The position numbers and the translations under genes were made by a program. From Ostrinia nubilalis (Eukaryota > Arthropoda > Insecta > Lepidoptera > Crambidae): a stretch of DNA of 64,000 nt. The notes under the pieces were generated by a model. It worked only from the letters and a program-made list of their open reading frames with translations. It did no database searches and was not told where the DNA came from. Below are positions 1 to 12,860 of the stretch, piece by piece. The DNA lies in the NCBI RefSeq assembly GCF_963855985.1, contig NC_087090.1:16304501-16368500 (forward strand), read 5' to 3'. Each line of letters begins with the position of its first letter. The first letter of the stretch is position 1.

Positions 1-74
1 AAACTACCTGGCGATCACTGATTCTCTTCTACTTTCAGATGACACATTCTTAAATCCAGAACAATAGTATTACT

Positions 75-378
75 ACGCCTGTATTCACAAACAATGCTTG
101 CTTTAGTGAAGCAGCAAATCTAAAGCATAGCGTTGAATAGAGCTCTGTGATTGGTTCGTGTGTCACCCAGTGCATCCACGCGCAGAATACCAGTGGCCGT
201 AACGTGCTCTTCAGTACGTTATGACCTCATACTGAGCAGAGACCAATTTGGTACAATGTATTTTGCTTTTTAAGTTGATTGTACTTATTGTTTAATTTTT
301 TGGTACCAAATAAATGTTTTTTCTTTCTTTCTTTCTTTCATTGTGAGACCTCATAGTAATGTTTGTGAATACGGGCGT
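75..378. mobile_element. MITE with 18-bp inverted ends, split by an insert
   Basis: The ends are inverted copies: ACGCCTGTATTCACAAA at the left and TTTGTGAATACGGGCGT at the right. The same family occurs intact (148 bp, opposite orientation) at 38321..38468. Comparing the two shows that about 155 bp, roughly 185..339 and ending in a TTTC run, is absent from the intact copy and is therefore a later insertion. No coding capacity. Confidence 0.8.
185..339 (+). mobile_element. SINE-like insert with (TTTC)n tail
   Basis: This segment interrupts the MITE at 75..378 and ends in five TTTC units directly before the MITE resumes. An insert with a simple-repeat 3' tail is typical of a retroposed short element. 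No tRNA promoter boxes are convincing, so the class is inferred only from the tail and the clean interruption. Confidence 0.45.
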
Positions 379-399
379 TAACCTCGGCAACCCTGCCCA

Positions 400-2330
400 A
401 ACCCGCGATAGATCGGCTCGCGAGTATCGGCGCAGCGATCGCGCAATATCATTATTGCTGCGCCCGCGCAGCCCGGAGTTCCCAGCGCTGGCCGGGGTGC
501 GAGGAACGGTATTCAATAATCCTGGACTGGAAGGAATAGAATACTTACTTAAATAACAGATTTGATTTGAGTTCTACTGTGGGGGGAAAGCTTTATTTGG
601 GAAGTGTTTGTGTCCTGAAAAGTGCCTATTAATCCTTCAAGGCCCGCGAATCTAGACACAATAGATAATCAATTGTTATGACATTAATGAATGCCGTCTG
701 GGACTCAAGCGGTTAAGTACTACTTAGTAACGAATTTTAATTTTATTACCGATCGCGCAATATCATTATTGCCGCGCCCGCGCAGCCCCGGCGTTCCCAG
801 CGCTGGCCGGGGTGCGAGGAACGGTATTCAATAATCCTGGACTGGAAGGAATAGGATAAATAGCAGATTTGATAGAGGGAAGAATTTGGTAAGGTAAACA
901 GTTCTGCAGTGGTAGAGCAAGCAGGAAGATTTAATGAAGGCTACTGTCAACGCCCCGTTCTTGTAGAGGAGTTTTAGGCTAACATTGTGTAGGTTTGTTG
1001 TCGACACGACAAGAAGAATAAGAAAGAGCAAACTACATATATTTGGGAAGTGTTTGTATCCTGAAAAGTGCCTATTATGTACTAGTAACAAATTTTAATT
1101 TTATTACCGATCGCGCAATATCATTATTGCCGCGCCCGCGCAGCCCCGGAGTTCCCAGCGCTGGCCGGGGTGCGAGGAACGGTATTCAATAATCCTGGAC
1201 TGGAAGGAATAGAATTCTTACTTAAATAACAGATTTGATTTGAGTTCTACAGTAGGGGGGTGACTTTATTTAGGAAGTGTTTGTGTCCTGAAAAGTGCCT
1301 ATTAAGTACTAGTAACGAATTTTAATTTTATTACGGATCACGCAATACCATTATTGCCGCGCCCGCGCAGCCCGGAGTTCCCAGCGCTGGCCGGGGTGCG
1401 AGGAACGGTATTCAATAATCCTGGACTGGAAGGAATAGAATAAATAACAAGTTTGATCTCGCAGAATTAGGTCAGGTAGACAGTGCCACTGTAATAGACC
1501 AAGCTACATTTCGGAAGTATTTGTGTCCTGAAAAATGCCTATTATTTTTCCCAGCGCTGGCCGGGGTGCGAGGAACGGTATTCAATAATCCTGGACTGGA
1601 AGGAATAGAATAAATAATTTGATCAAGTAAAGGGTGAGGTGGACCGTACCACTGTGGTAGAGTATGCTATATTTGGGAAGTGTTTGTGTGCTGAAAAGTG
1701 CCTATTATTTTTCCCAGCGCTGGCGAGGGTGGGGTGCGAGGAACGGTATTCAATAATCCTGGACTGGAAGGAATAGAATAAATAGCTGATTTGATAGAGG
1801 GAAGAATTTGGTGAGGTAGACAGTACCACTGTGATAGAGCAAGCTACATTTCGGAAGTATTTGTGTCCTGAAAAGTGCTTATTATTGTTCCCAGCGCTGG
1901 CGAGGGTGCGAGGAACGGTATTCAATAATCATGGACTGGAAGGAATAGAATAAATAGCTGATTTGATAGAGGGAAGAATTTGGTGAGGTAGACAGTACCA
2001 CTGTGATAGAGCAAGCTACATTTCGGAAGTATTTGTGTCCTGAAAAGTGCCTATTATTGTTCCCAGCGCTGGCGAGGGTGCGAGGAACAGTATTCAATAA
2101 TCCTGGACTGGATGGAATAGAATAAATAGCAGATTTGATAGAGGGGAGAATTTGGTGAGGTAAACAGTTCTGCAGTGGTAGAGCAAGCAGAAAGATTTAA
2201 TGAAGGCTACTGACAACGCCACTTTTGTAGCGGGGTTTTGGGCTGACACTGTGTAAGTTTATTGTATTGTAAAGAGCAAACTATATTTGTGAAATACTTG
2301 TGTCCTGAAAAGTGACTAATAAAGAATTTT
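400..2330. repeat. Tandem array, about 8 copies of a 165-360 bp unit
   Basis: The core CCCAGCGCTGG starts at 481, 796, 1154, 1380, 1550, 1713, 1890 and 2062. It is followed each time by a conserved segment containing GAGGAACGGTATTCAATAAT. The first four units carry an extra GC-rich arm (GATCGCGCAATATCATTATTGC and following bases); the later ones have lost it, so the period drops from over 300 to about 170 bp. Open frames here are by-products of the repeat. Confidence 0.9.
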
Positions 2331-2967
2331 CAGACAAGCTTTAGCTATTTCCTCAATAAAGTTTTAAAGTTTTTACTACTAGAACACTTTAGATTTAGTT
2401 ATGATTGTCAATTTAGTAAGGCTGTATAGTAATTGTCGATCAATTGCGAGCTGAGTTTCTTTCACCACTTATTTTCAGCACCAGCCAATTATGTTGTCCC
2501 GTAGTGGTGGTAGGGCAATAAAGCTACTATATTGGTATGTGTTTATGTACGCTGAAAAGCACCTAACATACTAATAAAAAGCACAGAATACCCAACACTT
2601 GCGTTTCTACATAGACACATTTCACGGCACTAGAAAATAAAGTATGTTTAATTCATTCATACTGTCATTTAACATTGAAGACGTATCCAATCAGCATCCA
2701 AAGTATACATCGCATCCCACAATTGCGTCCGCATTTCTCGCCCGATAATAATATCGGTTCCAGTGTCACTGCAGCGAAATTACCCACGACTGGGCGATAA
2801 GGCGCGAATGTAAATGAGACGTGCGAAAAGAATGAGATTATCTCTATTAGGTTTAAATTAAGGCGGGATGAGGCCGCGCAATTATATTGTCACGAAGGTG
2901 CGGGCAGGTGCCGAGTATCGCGCGCGCGATCGCCAGGGCTGCGCGGGACCAGCGGTCGCTACGAATT
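2331..2967. other. Non-coding spacer
   Basis: No credible gene. A CpG-rich patch (about 2870-2960, GCGCGCGATCGC type) sits just before the 54-bp satellite. Confidence 0.5.
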
Positions 2968-3425
2968 CTTAAACGTTACCTGAATATTGGGACATCAAGC
3001 TAAGACTTTAGCACCCGTACTTTTAAACGTTACCCGAATATTGGGACAGCAAGTGAAGACTTTAGCACCCGTACTTTTAAACGTTACCCGAATATTGGGA
3101 CAGCAAGCGAAGACTTTAGCACCCGTACCCTTAAACGTTACCCGAATATTAAGACAGCAAGTAAAGACTTTAGCATCCATACCTTTAAACGTTACCTGAA
3201 TATTGGGACAGCAAGCGAAGACTTTAGCACCCGTACCCTTAAACGTTACCCGAATATTAAGACAGCAAGTAAAGACTTTAGCATCCATACCTTTAAACGT
3301 TACCTGAATATTAAGACAGCAAGCAAAGACTTTAGCACCTGTACTTTTAAACGTTACCCGAATATTGGGACAGCAAGTGAAGACTTAGCACCCGTACTCG
3401 TAAACGTTACCCGAATATTCGGCAC
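2968..3425. repeat. 54-bp satellite, 9 copies
   Basis: AAACGTTACC recurs at 2971, 3025, 3079, 3133, 3187, 3241, 3295, 3349 and 3402, an almost invariant 54-bp period. The unit also contains GAATATT and AGACTTTAGCACC. Because 54 is a multiple of 3, both strands remain open for many codons and read as repetitive peptides; this is not evidence of a gene. Confidence 0.95.
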
Positions 3426-3731
3426 GCAAGGATTTGTCTTTCATTTTGACGATTTCATAGTCATAGGATTTTTATGGGACAAAAAAGATGGTGCAATAAA
3501 AACAAATTAGACCGTTCAAACCGATATGAAAAACACTTTACGTCAATCTCCATTCTCTGCCGCAACTCAGGAAAACCAAAGGAAAAAAAAGGTGGTGATC
3601 TGTAGGTCCAAAAAATTTTACAGCCATTCTTATAACTGAAAACAGTATCATATAAACTCCAAAATATTTGCAAAATTAACCTTTAAGTAAATAGTATAAA
3701 CAAAGCCATTTTTCACCACACTTTACAGACC

Positions 3732-4090
3732 TAGGATTTATCTCATTTAATAGTTTAGTTCTAGCATCCATGAATCATTTCCTGACTACTCTAAGTACGG
3801 TTAGAAGGTGACATTACCATAAATAAGTACCTACTTATTTTCAATTTTAATTCAAATCAAATAATATTATGACCGTATTATGTACCTAGGCACAAAAGAT
3901 TACCCAGCTAGCACAAATTAGGATTTATTTCATTTAATAGATACATACATACATACATACATACATATTTCCTGACAGCTCTAAATACGGTTAAAAAGTG
4001 AAATTACCACAAATACGTACCTAGTTATTTTCAATTTTAATTCAAATAAAATAATATTATGACCGTATTATGTACCTAGGCACAAAAGAC
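3732..4090. repeat. 187-bp tandem duplication with (ACAT)n
   Basis: AGGATTTAT with CTCATTTAATAG or TTCATTTAATAG begins at about 3733 and again at about 3920. The two copies stay alignable through TATTATGTACCTAGGCAC (near 3879 and 4066). The second copy carries an ACAT microsatellite at about 3942..3966 that the first lacks. Confidence 0.8.
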
Positions 4091-4494
4091 TAGGTAGGTA
4101 CATAAATTTACCGTTTATTGAAATGCTTTGTCCAAACTATTAATTAACACAATAAAATTAAACCTACTGATAACGATGGACGATGACCGAACTACAGAAA
4201 TAAACAATCAATGATTCAACTTATTTAGTTAAAGTTAATTTAAATTGCAAGTTTATGCGTCATTGAATTATCGTTGTTGACATTATATCACACTTCTGAG
4301 TACTTAAAAGAGTGACACGTTTACATTTGGTTAACGTTATTAATATACATTAGTAATATATTTAACAATAATTACCTACATGCTACTAATAGGTAATCTG
4401 CTTGCAAAGTTAAAATGTAAACCTTACACGTTTATTTTTAATTATTGGTCATCCCTATACGTAAATATCATAATATCTATGCAGAAAGTTCGTG

Positions 4495-4517
4495 ACGGTC
4501 TTTCTGTTTAGGTAAGT
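4495..4517 (+). promoter_or_regulatory. Possible recursive splice site (weaker)
   Basis: The bases TTTAG|GTAAGT (junction after 4511) put a 3' splice site directly against a consensus 5' splice site, the layout of zero-length ratchet exons in long insect introns. The pyrimidine tract is short, so this is the weakest of the three such sites on this strand. Confidence 0.35.
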
Positions 4518-7500
4518 TAAAGATCAATCGAAGAAGATAATGTTTTTATGTCAAAATAAAATTAGAATAAAGCGAGTTCAACCATCGATATCTTAATCGA
4601 CACAGCACCTCACTACACAGACAAGACAGTGCATTTTTCTGTAACCCAATAGATTTAAGGGTGAAAATTGAATTGCGGTTTTATCGTGCGGACGGACGGA
4701 CTCGCATATTTTATTGTGAGCCAATTAAAATTATTCCTTCCTTATTGATTGTGTGAAAGAGTTAGTTCTAAACTAGTGCTGCGCTAGCCGATAATTCAAT
4801 AAGTTGCGAGTAGATATTTTGAAATTGTAGTGTTGTGATTTGTAGCGATTGTTGTAAGTTACTCGCACTTCTCGAGTTAGTTTTGCGAGTCGAATGAATT
4901 ATATCCGTCTTTATGATAGCTTGTTTTACTATTCGTGATCCAATAATTTGCACCTTGTATGGGTAACCATGTTTATTCCTGGAGATTTCTCATTCCTGTG
5001 AATCGAATGTGACTTATGTCTTTGTGGATAGTAGTTAAGAGGAATTAGGTACATTTTTGAAAAGCATGTCAGTGTTTCACACAACGTTTCAATGGAAAAT
5101 TTTAATTACAAATAAAGATAATTTCAAAAGAGACATAAAATCCAAGAAAATTATACTCAGATGAAAACATAAATCTCAGGGTTAATTATGTGACTGCATT
5201 TCGCGGTTTTATTTGTAAAACATTTCGTTCGTTCGTTTCAGCCAAATGACGTCCATTGCTGGACAAAGGCCTCCCCAAACTTTCAGAGAATTCAACTTTT
5301 CAGCACTTAATTCTTTAGAAATTGTACAATGGAATTATTATTATTAGACTCTTCGCCCTTAGCTTTTATTAAATAACCAATATTTCCTTAACCTTTCCAC
5401 AGTTACAGTACACGTTACAAACTCAAGGGACTCGTGTCCGTTGTTAAAAACCGGCGCACACGCATCGGTGCCGTTACCATCTGAGATCGGCGCGATACTC
5501 CTTGCAGTCTGGGCACGTGTGATGCATTCACTTACACATTGCAAATACAATTCTATCTTAAAGTCGTAGAGTTCAAATTTAAAAACTCTGTAGAGAAACA
5601 ATCGATAACGTTCGATTTTCAAACTTAAACTCCTCAATTTCAAAGTCTGATTTCCTTCACGTTTCAACAAACCACATGGTAAATCCATTTTGAGTTGTCG
5701 ACTGCACGTTTTAAGGTGGAAAGTCCTTTGTAGTGTTGTGTGTGAGTGAAAGATGTCAAATGGGTGCGTCGGCGCGAAAGCCGTCTGCGTACGCGCACGA
5801 TAGCTCGCGATGGGCGGCTAGACGTTTTACAGACGTTGCCTATCGATGCGAGGAATGTTGACTTTTTCTAATGTACTTGGGTTCTGGGAAAAAGGGAAAA
5901 TCTTTGCATTTAAAGTGTTTACCTTGTTATAGAAAAAGGTCAAGAAATAAAAAAGACAGGTCTTGAGTTCTTGGCTCTACATTAACATGTAATAATTGTC
6001 CTAAGTAATATTTGTTTGTAAACTTGGACGAATAAGATTCTTCCTAGTTTGTGAATGATAAATGATAATTACTTACTCTTTCATCATCATCATTTCAGCC
6101 ACAGGACGTTCACTGCTGAACATAGGCCTCTCCCAATGATTTCTATATTGACCGATTGGTAACAGCTTGCATCCAGCGCCTTCCTGCTTTAACTTAACTA
6201 CCTATAACTATTTAACTTCCATACAAAAACTGCATTATTAATTTTATACACCAGAATAACGGCATAAGCCAACTACTCGTAGTATGTCTTATGTAATATT
6301 AGTTTGTGAATTATTATTCCATTATGCCATATACTTCCATAAAAAATGCTATTAATATAACTTATCAGTAATACAGCTTATACATCAGAAAGGCATAAAG
6401 GCAACTAGTAACACGATATCTCTATAATGGAAAGATACAATCAAAAAAGCATTTCATAAACACTGCGTGTCGATTTCATTCCAAACAATTGCACGATCTA
6501 CGATCGCATCACACGTTGGAAATCATTCGCAGATATTAATATAGATAGTTTGACTGTCTGTGCGTGTAGGAAGACATTATCGACGCATCGGTGACTCAAC
6601 TCTTTGTGACTGACTCACGGTGATGCGTTGACTATCAATTTTTGCATCAGTCCACTGTGATTTGAATTGCATTGAAATAAAACGCTATAACCCTGTATAA
6701 GCAGTTATAATAATGAGAGGTTTTGCAAATTATAAATTATATTCTTCTTCTTCCTCGGTCCCTCACTGACGAGGATCGCGACCACACATAGTGTTCCTCC
6801 ACAGACTGCGGTCATAAGCTGTGTGAACCGCACGATGCTATTTGGTATACAGCAACGAAAATGATAGAATTTGAAAAAAAAATGGATACATTTTACACGG
6901 CTTCAACTTTTAAGGATTTTTAGTGCTATTGTGTAACAAAAGTCACCACAATCCTGATGTCACACTTTTATGTGACCATGCATGCAACGTACTAAACTGC
7001 CAATCGCCGTGTAAATTGCGTCATCGATATCCAAATTTGCAAAATTGGTATTAATCACTTATCTTTAATGATGTGCAGTTCAGTAATATCTCAATACAAT
7101 AAAAAATAATAAACCTTTGAGATTGTTTAATTTTTTCAACACCAAGTAAAACCACAGATAACTTAATGTATTTTTCCAATTAACAAATGAATAATCACAC
7201 TGAGACCGCATGGAGATTTTAATTTTTCCTATTTTGTAACTCTAGGAAAATCGTTCCCTTTTTAAAAATCAATTAAATTCATTTTTGTACCCAATCAAAA
7301 CTGCCAGTGTTAAGACAGAAAATGCCATGAACCAAAAAAAAAAAACAATATTTTTCCGTAGAAAAAAAAAACGAATTGTTATCGACGGACGACGGAGGTC
7401 CGAATCTTCCACGCGTCAAAGTAAGTAAAGAAAATCAAATTAAAATACAAATTCCATGAAGTATCCATTTCACGATAGCGATCGTCGAATAAATAAACGC

Positions 7501-8080
7501 GCGACGACATGTCGCAGTGACGGACCGATAGGAAATTGCGACCGCGGCCGCACGCCGATATTTATTCATTCTTAGATTTGATGGTGACTGTACGTTTGTG
7601 ATGCGCACGATATGGAAAAGTAATAGAAAATTGTACGGAGCATTTCGGACGCCAACCTTTTTTTTTCGGATTTTTTTTTTACAGATTTTTGGCGAAATTG
7701 CTCCCACTTCGAAGTCTGGAAAAAATATTATATTTTTTAATTTTTTGCATTTAGGTATGTAATTCAACTTGTCTACATGAACATAAAAATGGGTGAAATT
7801 ATAGTAGACCCTACCCTAGAGTTCCGTTGCAGAAGGCAGGCTATTGTAGAAAAACATTGGGAGAAAACTTCTCAGATTGTTTAAATTAAATTATGCGTTT
7901 TTCTTGTCCGATAAATCGTCATCCAGTCTACACTGTAGGAGCACGGCCCTATTTATGTTACTAGAAGCATGGTGGCTTTGTTCTAAGCAGTGACTAGACA
8001 GGTTTCCTAAAACACCGTATTATTAACCCCTAAATATTCAAGAACTAAGGTCTAGTAACCATTGCTTACCAACATAAAAT
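4518..8080. other. Non-coding, with LINE-tail scraps
   Basis: AT-rich sequence with no supported gene. Short LINE-tail pieces lie at about 5235..5290 (TCAGCCAAATGACGTCCATT) and 6085..6185 (ATCATCATCATTTCAGCCAC, minus orientation). A fragment at 6760..6850 resembles other dispersed insect repeats but I cannot classify it. Confidence 0.5.
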
Positions 8081-8193
8081 CCGAGCATTTAAAAAGGTTG
8101 TGTACCCGATTTTCGGAGCATCCGTCTATAAAGCGGCCTATCATAACTCAGCGATTTCAATATTAAGATAAGCCGTGGACAGGCGCGGAAGAG

Positions 8194-8935
8194 ACGCGAT
8201 GTATGCGCCCGCACGGCCACGCCAATATCCGACCGAAGATTGAAATATCTGACCCGCGCGATTTGAATGCGGCTCACGTGGGGCCCGTAAGGCCAGGGCC
8301 TGAGTTGGGGCCTGCTTTCTTAAATAAGGTTGCGTTGTACCACGTTACTGTAAGTCTGTAACAGGTGTTTTTTGTACGGAATTTAACAGACTTGACATTT
8401 GATACAGTTAGAGTAAGATGGTGCAACAAGCGATGTATGCGCCCGCACGGCCGCGCCAATATCCGACCGAAGATTGAAATATTTTATCTGACCCGCGCGA
8501 TTTGAATGTGGCTCACGTGGGGCCCTTAAGGCCAGGGCCTGAGTTGGGGCCTGGTTTCTTAATGCTGAGTTGCACCACCTTATTTTAACCGTGACTATAA
8601 CAATAACTGGTGTTTTTTGTAAGGAATTTGATAGACTTGACTGTTGATGTAGTTAGAGTAGGATGGTGCAAGACGCGATGTATGCGCCTAAGGTTGCGTT
8701 GCAACACTTTACTTTAACCGTAACTACAACCATAACCAGTGTTTTTTGTACGGAGTTTGACATACTTTTGACGTTTGTTACAGTTAAAGTAAGTTGGTGC
8801 AACACGCGATGTATGCGCCCGCACGGCCACGCCAATATCCGACCGAAGATTGAAATATCTGACCCGCGCGATTTGAATGCGGCTCACGTGGGGCCCGTAA
8901 GGCCAGGGCCTGAGTTGGGGCCTGGTTTCTTAGAT
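8194..8935. repeat. Three 130-bp modules alternating with MITEs
   Basis: A module starting GCGATGTATGCGCCCGCACG and ending near GAGTTGGGGCCTG occurs at about 8194..8322, 8429..8560 and 8805..8932. Between the copies lie pieces of a palindromic MITE, with GGTTGCGTTG or GAGTTGCACCA at one end and GGTGCAA at the other, at about 8326..8428, 8563..8671 and 8690..8802. The same MITE occurs at 39452..39562, which identifies the spacers as insertions or co-amplified copies. Confidence 0.8.
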
Positions 8936-9704
8936 GACCTTTTAAAAGTTTGTGCAGCATTCCTAGAGGACCGCAGCTCTACGCGAATATTTCGAAAGTG
9001 GTTCTTTCTTACGGTTTCAGAAGTTTCTGTAGTGTTTAATCTGAGGTAACTCGGGTCTATGACTATGTTCCTTTGGCTTTGCTTGCGATTTGAACTTTGA
9101 GTATAACCATAGTACCTATGACTGACTCAAATTGGACCGAGGCAGAATAAAATGTAATATGAATAAACGTATTTAAACATGATTTTAAAAATAACTTTTC
9201 GGTAATTAATACACGTCATGCTCTAGATTCAATTACATTTCTGTTAGTTTCCTTATATCTACGTGTAGGAAGTACAATATTTTTGTCCAATATTTTACTC
9301 GCTCGGTAAAACCGCACAATACTTATCTATCACTGTTCTGTTAATTAGTGACAAATATCCAATTTAACAGCACATCACAACTATACATTATTTGTTGCAA
9401 AAAAGACACCTTATTACAACTAACATAAGATACCAAATTGTTAAGCTTAATGTGCCCCGGTACTCCTGTTAATCACACTGACGTCAATGTTCCTACTTCA
9501 GAGGAATATCACTGGCGAATCACTAGTTTTCCTTATTTATTCAGTTCCCAGTAAAATATCGCGGTTAAAAAGTATAGCCGGTTAATATTGTAATTACAAA
9601 CAAGGATAAATTAATGGAAGATGTTTCCGTGCTTTGAATGGCACAGTAGAGTTAAATAATGTGGAACTTTTAAGAAAATATTAATTTTTCTAATACCTAC
9701 TTTT
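8936..9704. other. Non-coding
   Basis: AT-rich sequence with no recognisable gene or repeat. Confidence 0.4.
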
Positions 9705-9869
9705 AGCCTAGGCCCAGACCACCGACTTTAAGTTGGCCGATAGTTGGGTCGGGCTGTTAATCAGTATGGAGATGTATGAAAGTGCGCACATTACACCGAT
9801 TGATTCTTCATACAAAAGAATCGGGCCCAACTATCGGCCGACTAAAAGTCGGTGGTCTGCGCCTAGGCT
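9705..9869. mobile_element. MITE with long inverted repeats
   Basis: The left end reads AGCCTAGGCCCAGACCACCG. The right end, read in reverse complement, gives AGCCTAGGCGCAGACCACCG, and similarity continues inward through GGCCGATAGTTGGG for about 50 bp. The 60-bp centre is unrelated. No coding capacity. Confidence 0.85.
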
Positions 9870-12173
9870 TAGATTTCGAATAACCCCAGCTTTTCTTTTT
9901 ATACGATGGCTTGTTTCGAATAACGTGTTATTTTATTGCTTGCCAGTATCATTTAAAATTTTCTTAATTAAAACAAAACACGAACGCTTAGCTAACGTTA
10001 CACACATTGAAACTCCTAACAAAGCTTCGAAATTAATTTCCTTTGCCAAATCGCAATTCGGAACCCTCGATAAACAAAACGCGCTCCAAACTATCAACGA
10101 TCAACGCTTTCGAAGTTCGAAATAATTTGAAAACGTAACAAAACAAAGAGCATCATTCAAACGAACGAATGAACGATTCAAATGAGCGAGTGAGCGGATA
10201 GATGGAGTAAACAATATCTTATTTTGCTATAATCCACGGCGGGAAGCTGGGCTAATTTCCTGGGAGGGATGGAACTCCGTTTACAGTTTGCTATTTAAAT
10301 GGTTTACACTTCGCGATTGATAGTAAAAAGTTTTATTGAAGTTTAGCAGTATGTGCTGATTTATTGAGCATGTATAAACTTATTTCAGGTCCTGGGATAT
10401 GCTGAGTTAGGTTTAAAATAAATCTTGTCTATGCTTCTATGTTTTGCATTTGATTTTTGAAATTGGCTAAAAAGGAAGATATATTTATTATTTTATGAAC
10501 AGTGACTAATTTTATTTAAGTAGGGAATTTTCACAGCTGTATTTAAGACAATGGTTAGTTTATAGGTGCCTAACTATTAATTGCTGGCAATTCATTCTTG
10601 AAATAAATGAAAATTATGAGATGCTTGAAAAATTAAGGTGCATGTAGGTACTATGATTTGAATTTGAATTTACTTAAGCTCAAGATAAGCTACATTCAGT
10701 TCCAAAATACTGCTATGATTTCAGTAACTTTAATTCAAAGTTTACACAAAAAAAATTTACACAAAAGCTTCAAGACATTTTAAAAATATATCGTATTGTG
10801 TAAAAGCCGTTTTCTCACGCGCGAATAGGTTGAACATTACACTTGTTTCGCAAGATGTCGCGATTCGTTCGTTATTTATCTTCCGAATGGAAGGGAAACG
10901 AAGGGATCACTTCTTTGATAGGTTCGCAAATGTTAAATTTCGGATTAATTTATATATTCAATTTGGATGTGCGGTGGAGCGGACGGCTACAGATATGGTG
11001 TTTGTGATTGTTTTATGTTGTCTTGTATAGGAATTGAAATAGTCGGGAAAAAATATTAATTTAGCTTGTTAAAATCTCTTGAGGTCCTTACTGGTTTTCA
11101 TCTGGCTACTTTTGACCATTAGATAATTTTTAAAAATATGAAAAGTAACTCGAATCAATTTGGTCCATTTTACCCGTTCCTCCATATCCCGCTTGACAAA
11201 TTAATACTGGCAAAAAAAACAGAATTATAAGAGGAAAATGCAATTTTCAGTCTTTTTCAGTTTTTCTCTTGAGTGAAATTATTAGAAAAATATACATATT
11301 TTTAAATAAAATGTCTCTACAAATTAATAATCACACACAGAAACGTTAGTATTTTGCCGGAATTGGTAAAAATAGTAGAGCCTTTTTGGATCATCCAAGT
11401 GAATGAAATATGTAGTGATCAAAAAATACTAGAGCCTGTTTGGATTACCCAAGCGAATAAAATATGTCGTGATCAATTTGTCGCCCTCATTAAGCGAATA
11501 AAGGCGCGAAGCAGAGTGTTGCGAGCTATCGCCGCCTCCTGCGGGGAGCGTTCATTTCCTGAGCTCGCCTCTTGTCGAACTAGCTCAGAGAACTAAGCCA
11601 GAAGAGGTAGCGAACTAGCGGTGTGGTGACTTGAGACGAATAGAATAGTTTTTGGTTCAGATTTATGTGCTACGTGACAATAATGTACCTGCTTACGTGT
11701 CCAATGCTATGTTTTTTGTTACATTTGAAAAACACTCAAGAATACCTTAAATATGAATAAAAAAATCGATATAGAGATTTACCAATCACATACGTAAAAT
11801 AAATAAATACACCACTATCTCTACATCTCAAAAATAAAGCCTAATAAAAGCTTAGCCTAACTGGCCTTTTATCGAAAGAGACTAATGGCGAACTTTTAGC
11901 TATGTCCACGGGCCAAGTCGCTGGTTTGAATTTTTAAATAAGTAGTTTTTCTTTCAGTGACTTGGCTCACCTGCAATGTTTTATCAACACCAAATCAACA
12001 AAAATCTACTCTAGAATCTTAGAGGTGGGCCCAGTCAATGGAAGAAAAACTATTTAGGAATTAATAATATATTAATAGCCCGTGGGCTAAGCTAAAAGTG
12101 GGCAAAGTCACTGGAAGACTCATTCTACAAAGCTGGAGTTATTATCTGTTTTATGAATAGTTTCTCTTAAACA
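9870..12173. other. Non-coding
   Basis: No supported gene. Around 11,350-11,480 there is a short direct repeat (AGAGCCT-TTTGGAT-CA-CCAAG, about 66 bp apart), followed by a GC-richer patch to 11,600. Confidence 0.4.
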
Positions 12174-12375
12174 GAGCGACATTAAACCTAAGCTTCTTAA
12201 AGACCCCCAAGGAAAACGCAAACGTGGTCGCCCCAAGCAAACTTGGCGGCGCACTGTGGCAGACGAGGCGAAGAAGATCGGCAAGACTTGGAGCGAGATC
12301 AAACGCGTAGCTCGAGACCGAACGCGATGGAGGACTGTGTGTGGACGCCCTCTGCCCCATCTAGGGGACATAGGA
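12174..12375 (+). pseudogene. LINE reverse transcriptase C-terminal fragment
   Basis: In one frame the strand reads KRKRGRPKQTWRRTV, then GKTWSEIKRVARDRTRWR, ending near a stop after a CGRPLPH stretch. This basic tail with a KTW...ARDRxRWR pattern is characteristic of the end of insect non-LTR retrotransposon polyproteins. No polymerase core is attached, so it is a 5'-truncated fragment. Confidence 0.75.
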
Positions 12376-12721
12376 CCATAAGTCAACTTGACTTAAAGAG
12401 AAAAAATAAGCACCAGTATTTCTGACATCATAAATTCTTGTAATAAAACGCTCTCAGCTTGTGTCTCATAGTTCTAACACTAGAATACGCGAGGATAATC
12501 ACATTGTTTCATTTTTGATTCATTGCACTTGCCGTTCGTAAGTTTGTATTTATTATATTTCTTGCCCGATCGGATATTTGTACTGCCATATTTTATCTTC
12601 TGAAGTTCTGGATACGTTGCCTTTAATGCTAAACGACATTTGCTATAGTTTGTTCGGAAATAGCAGTGTTTATAGTGTTATTGAATTATTTATTCTTGTG
12701 ATTGTTACATTAACGTCATAC

Positions 12722-12753
12722 TTATTTGTTTTTTTTTTTGTTTACAGGTAAGT
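12722..12753 (+). promoter_or_regulatory. Candidate recursive splice (ratchet) site
   Basis: A long T tract leads to TTTACAG|GTAAGT (junction after 12747): a strong 3' splice site abutting a perfect 5' splice site with no exon between. It lies about 1.1 kb upstream of the ATG exon at 13888 on the same strand, so it would act in an intron of the 5' untranslated region. Function is inferred from sequence only. Confidence 0.5.
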
Positions 12754-12809
12754 TCCAGGCTGTAATGCAAGTGCAACAAAAAATAGTTTAAGTTACACTA
12801 ATCTTCAGG

Positions 12810-12860
12810 TTTCTATTAATGGTATGTATTTGACCGCAATCGCACCTGGTGTTATTTGTT
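12810..12860 (-). repeat. LINE 3' end scrap
   Basis: GTATGTATTTGACCGCAATC and the following ACCTGGTGTTA match the 3' end of the LINE family better preserved at 53716..53885. Confidence 0.4.

Noticed and set aside
1623..2097. Overlapping minus-strand frames with repeated peptide
   Set aside because: Translation of the tandem array at 400..2330.
2987..3288. Open frames of 70 and 97 codons on both strands
   Set aside because: They result from the 54-bp satellite; the peptides are pure repeats and there is no start context or domain.
2968..3425. CRISPR-like array
   Set aside because: Units are contiguous without unique spacers, and this is an animal genome.
8663..9049. 128-codon + strand frame
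   Set aside because: Runs across a MITE and the 130-bp module; the same DNA is repeated in other frames nearby.
12120..12386. Minus-strand frames over the LINE tail
   Set aside because: Antisense of a clear + strand reverse transcriptase C-terminus.
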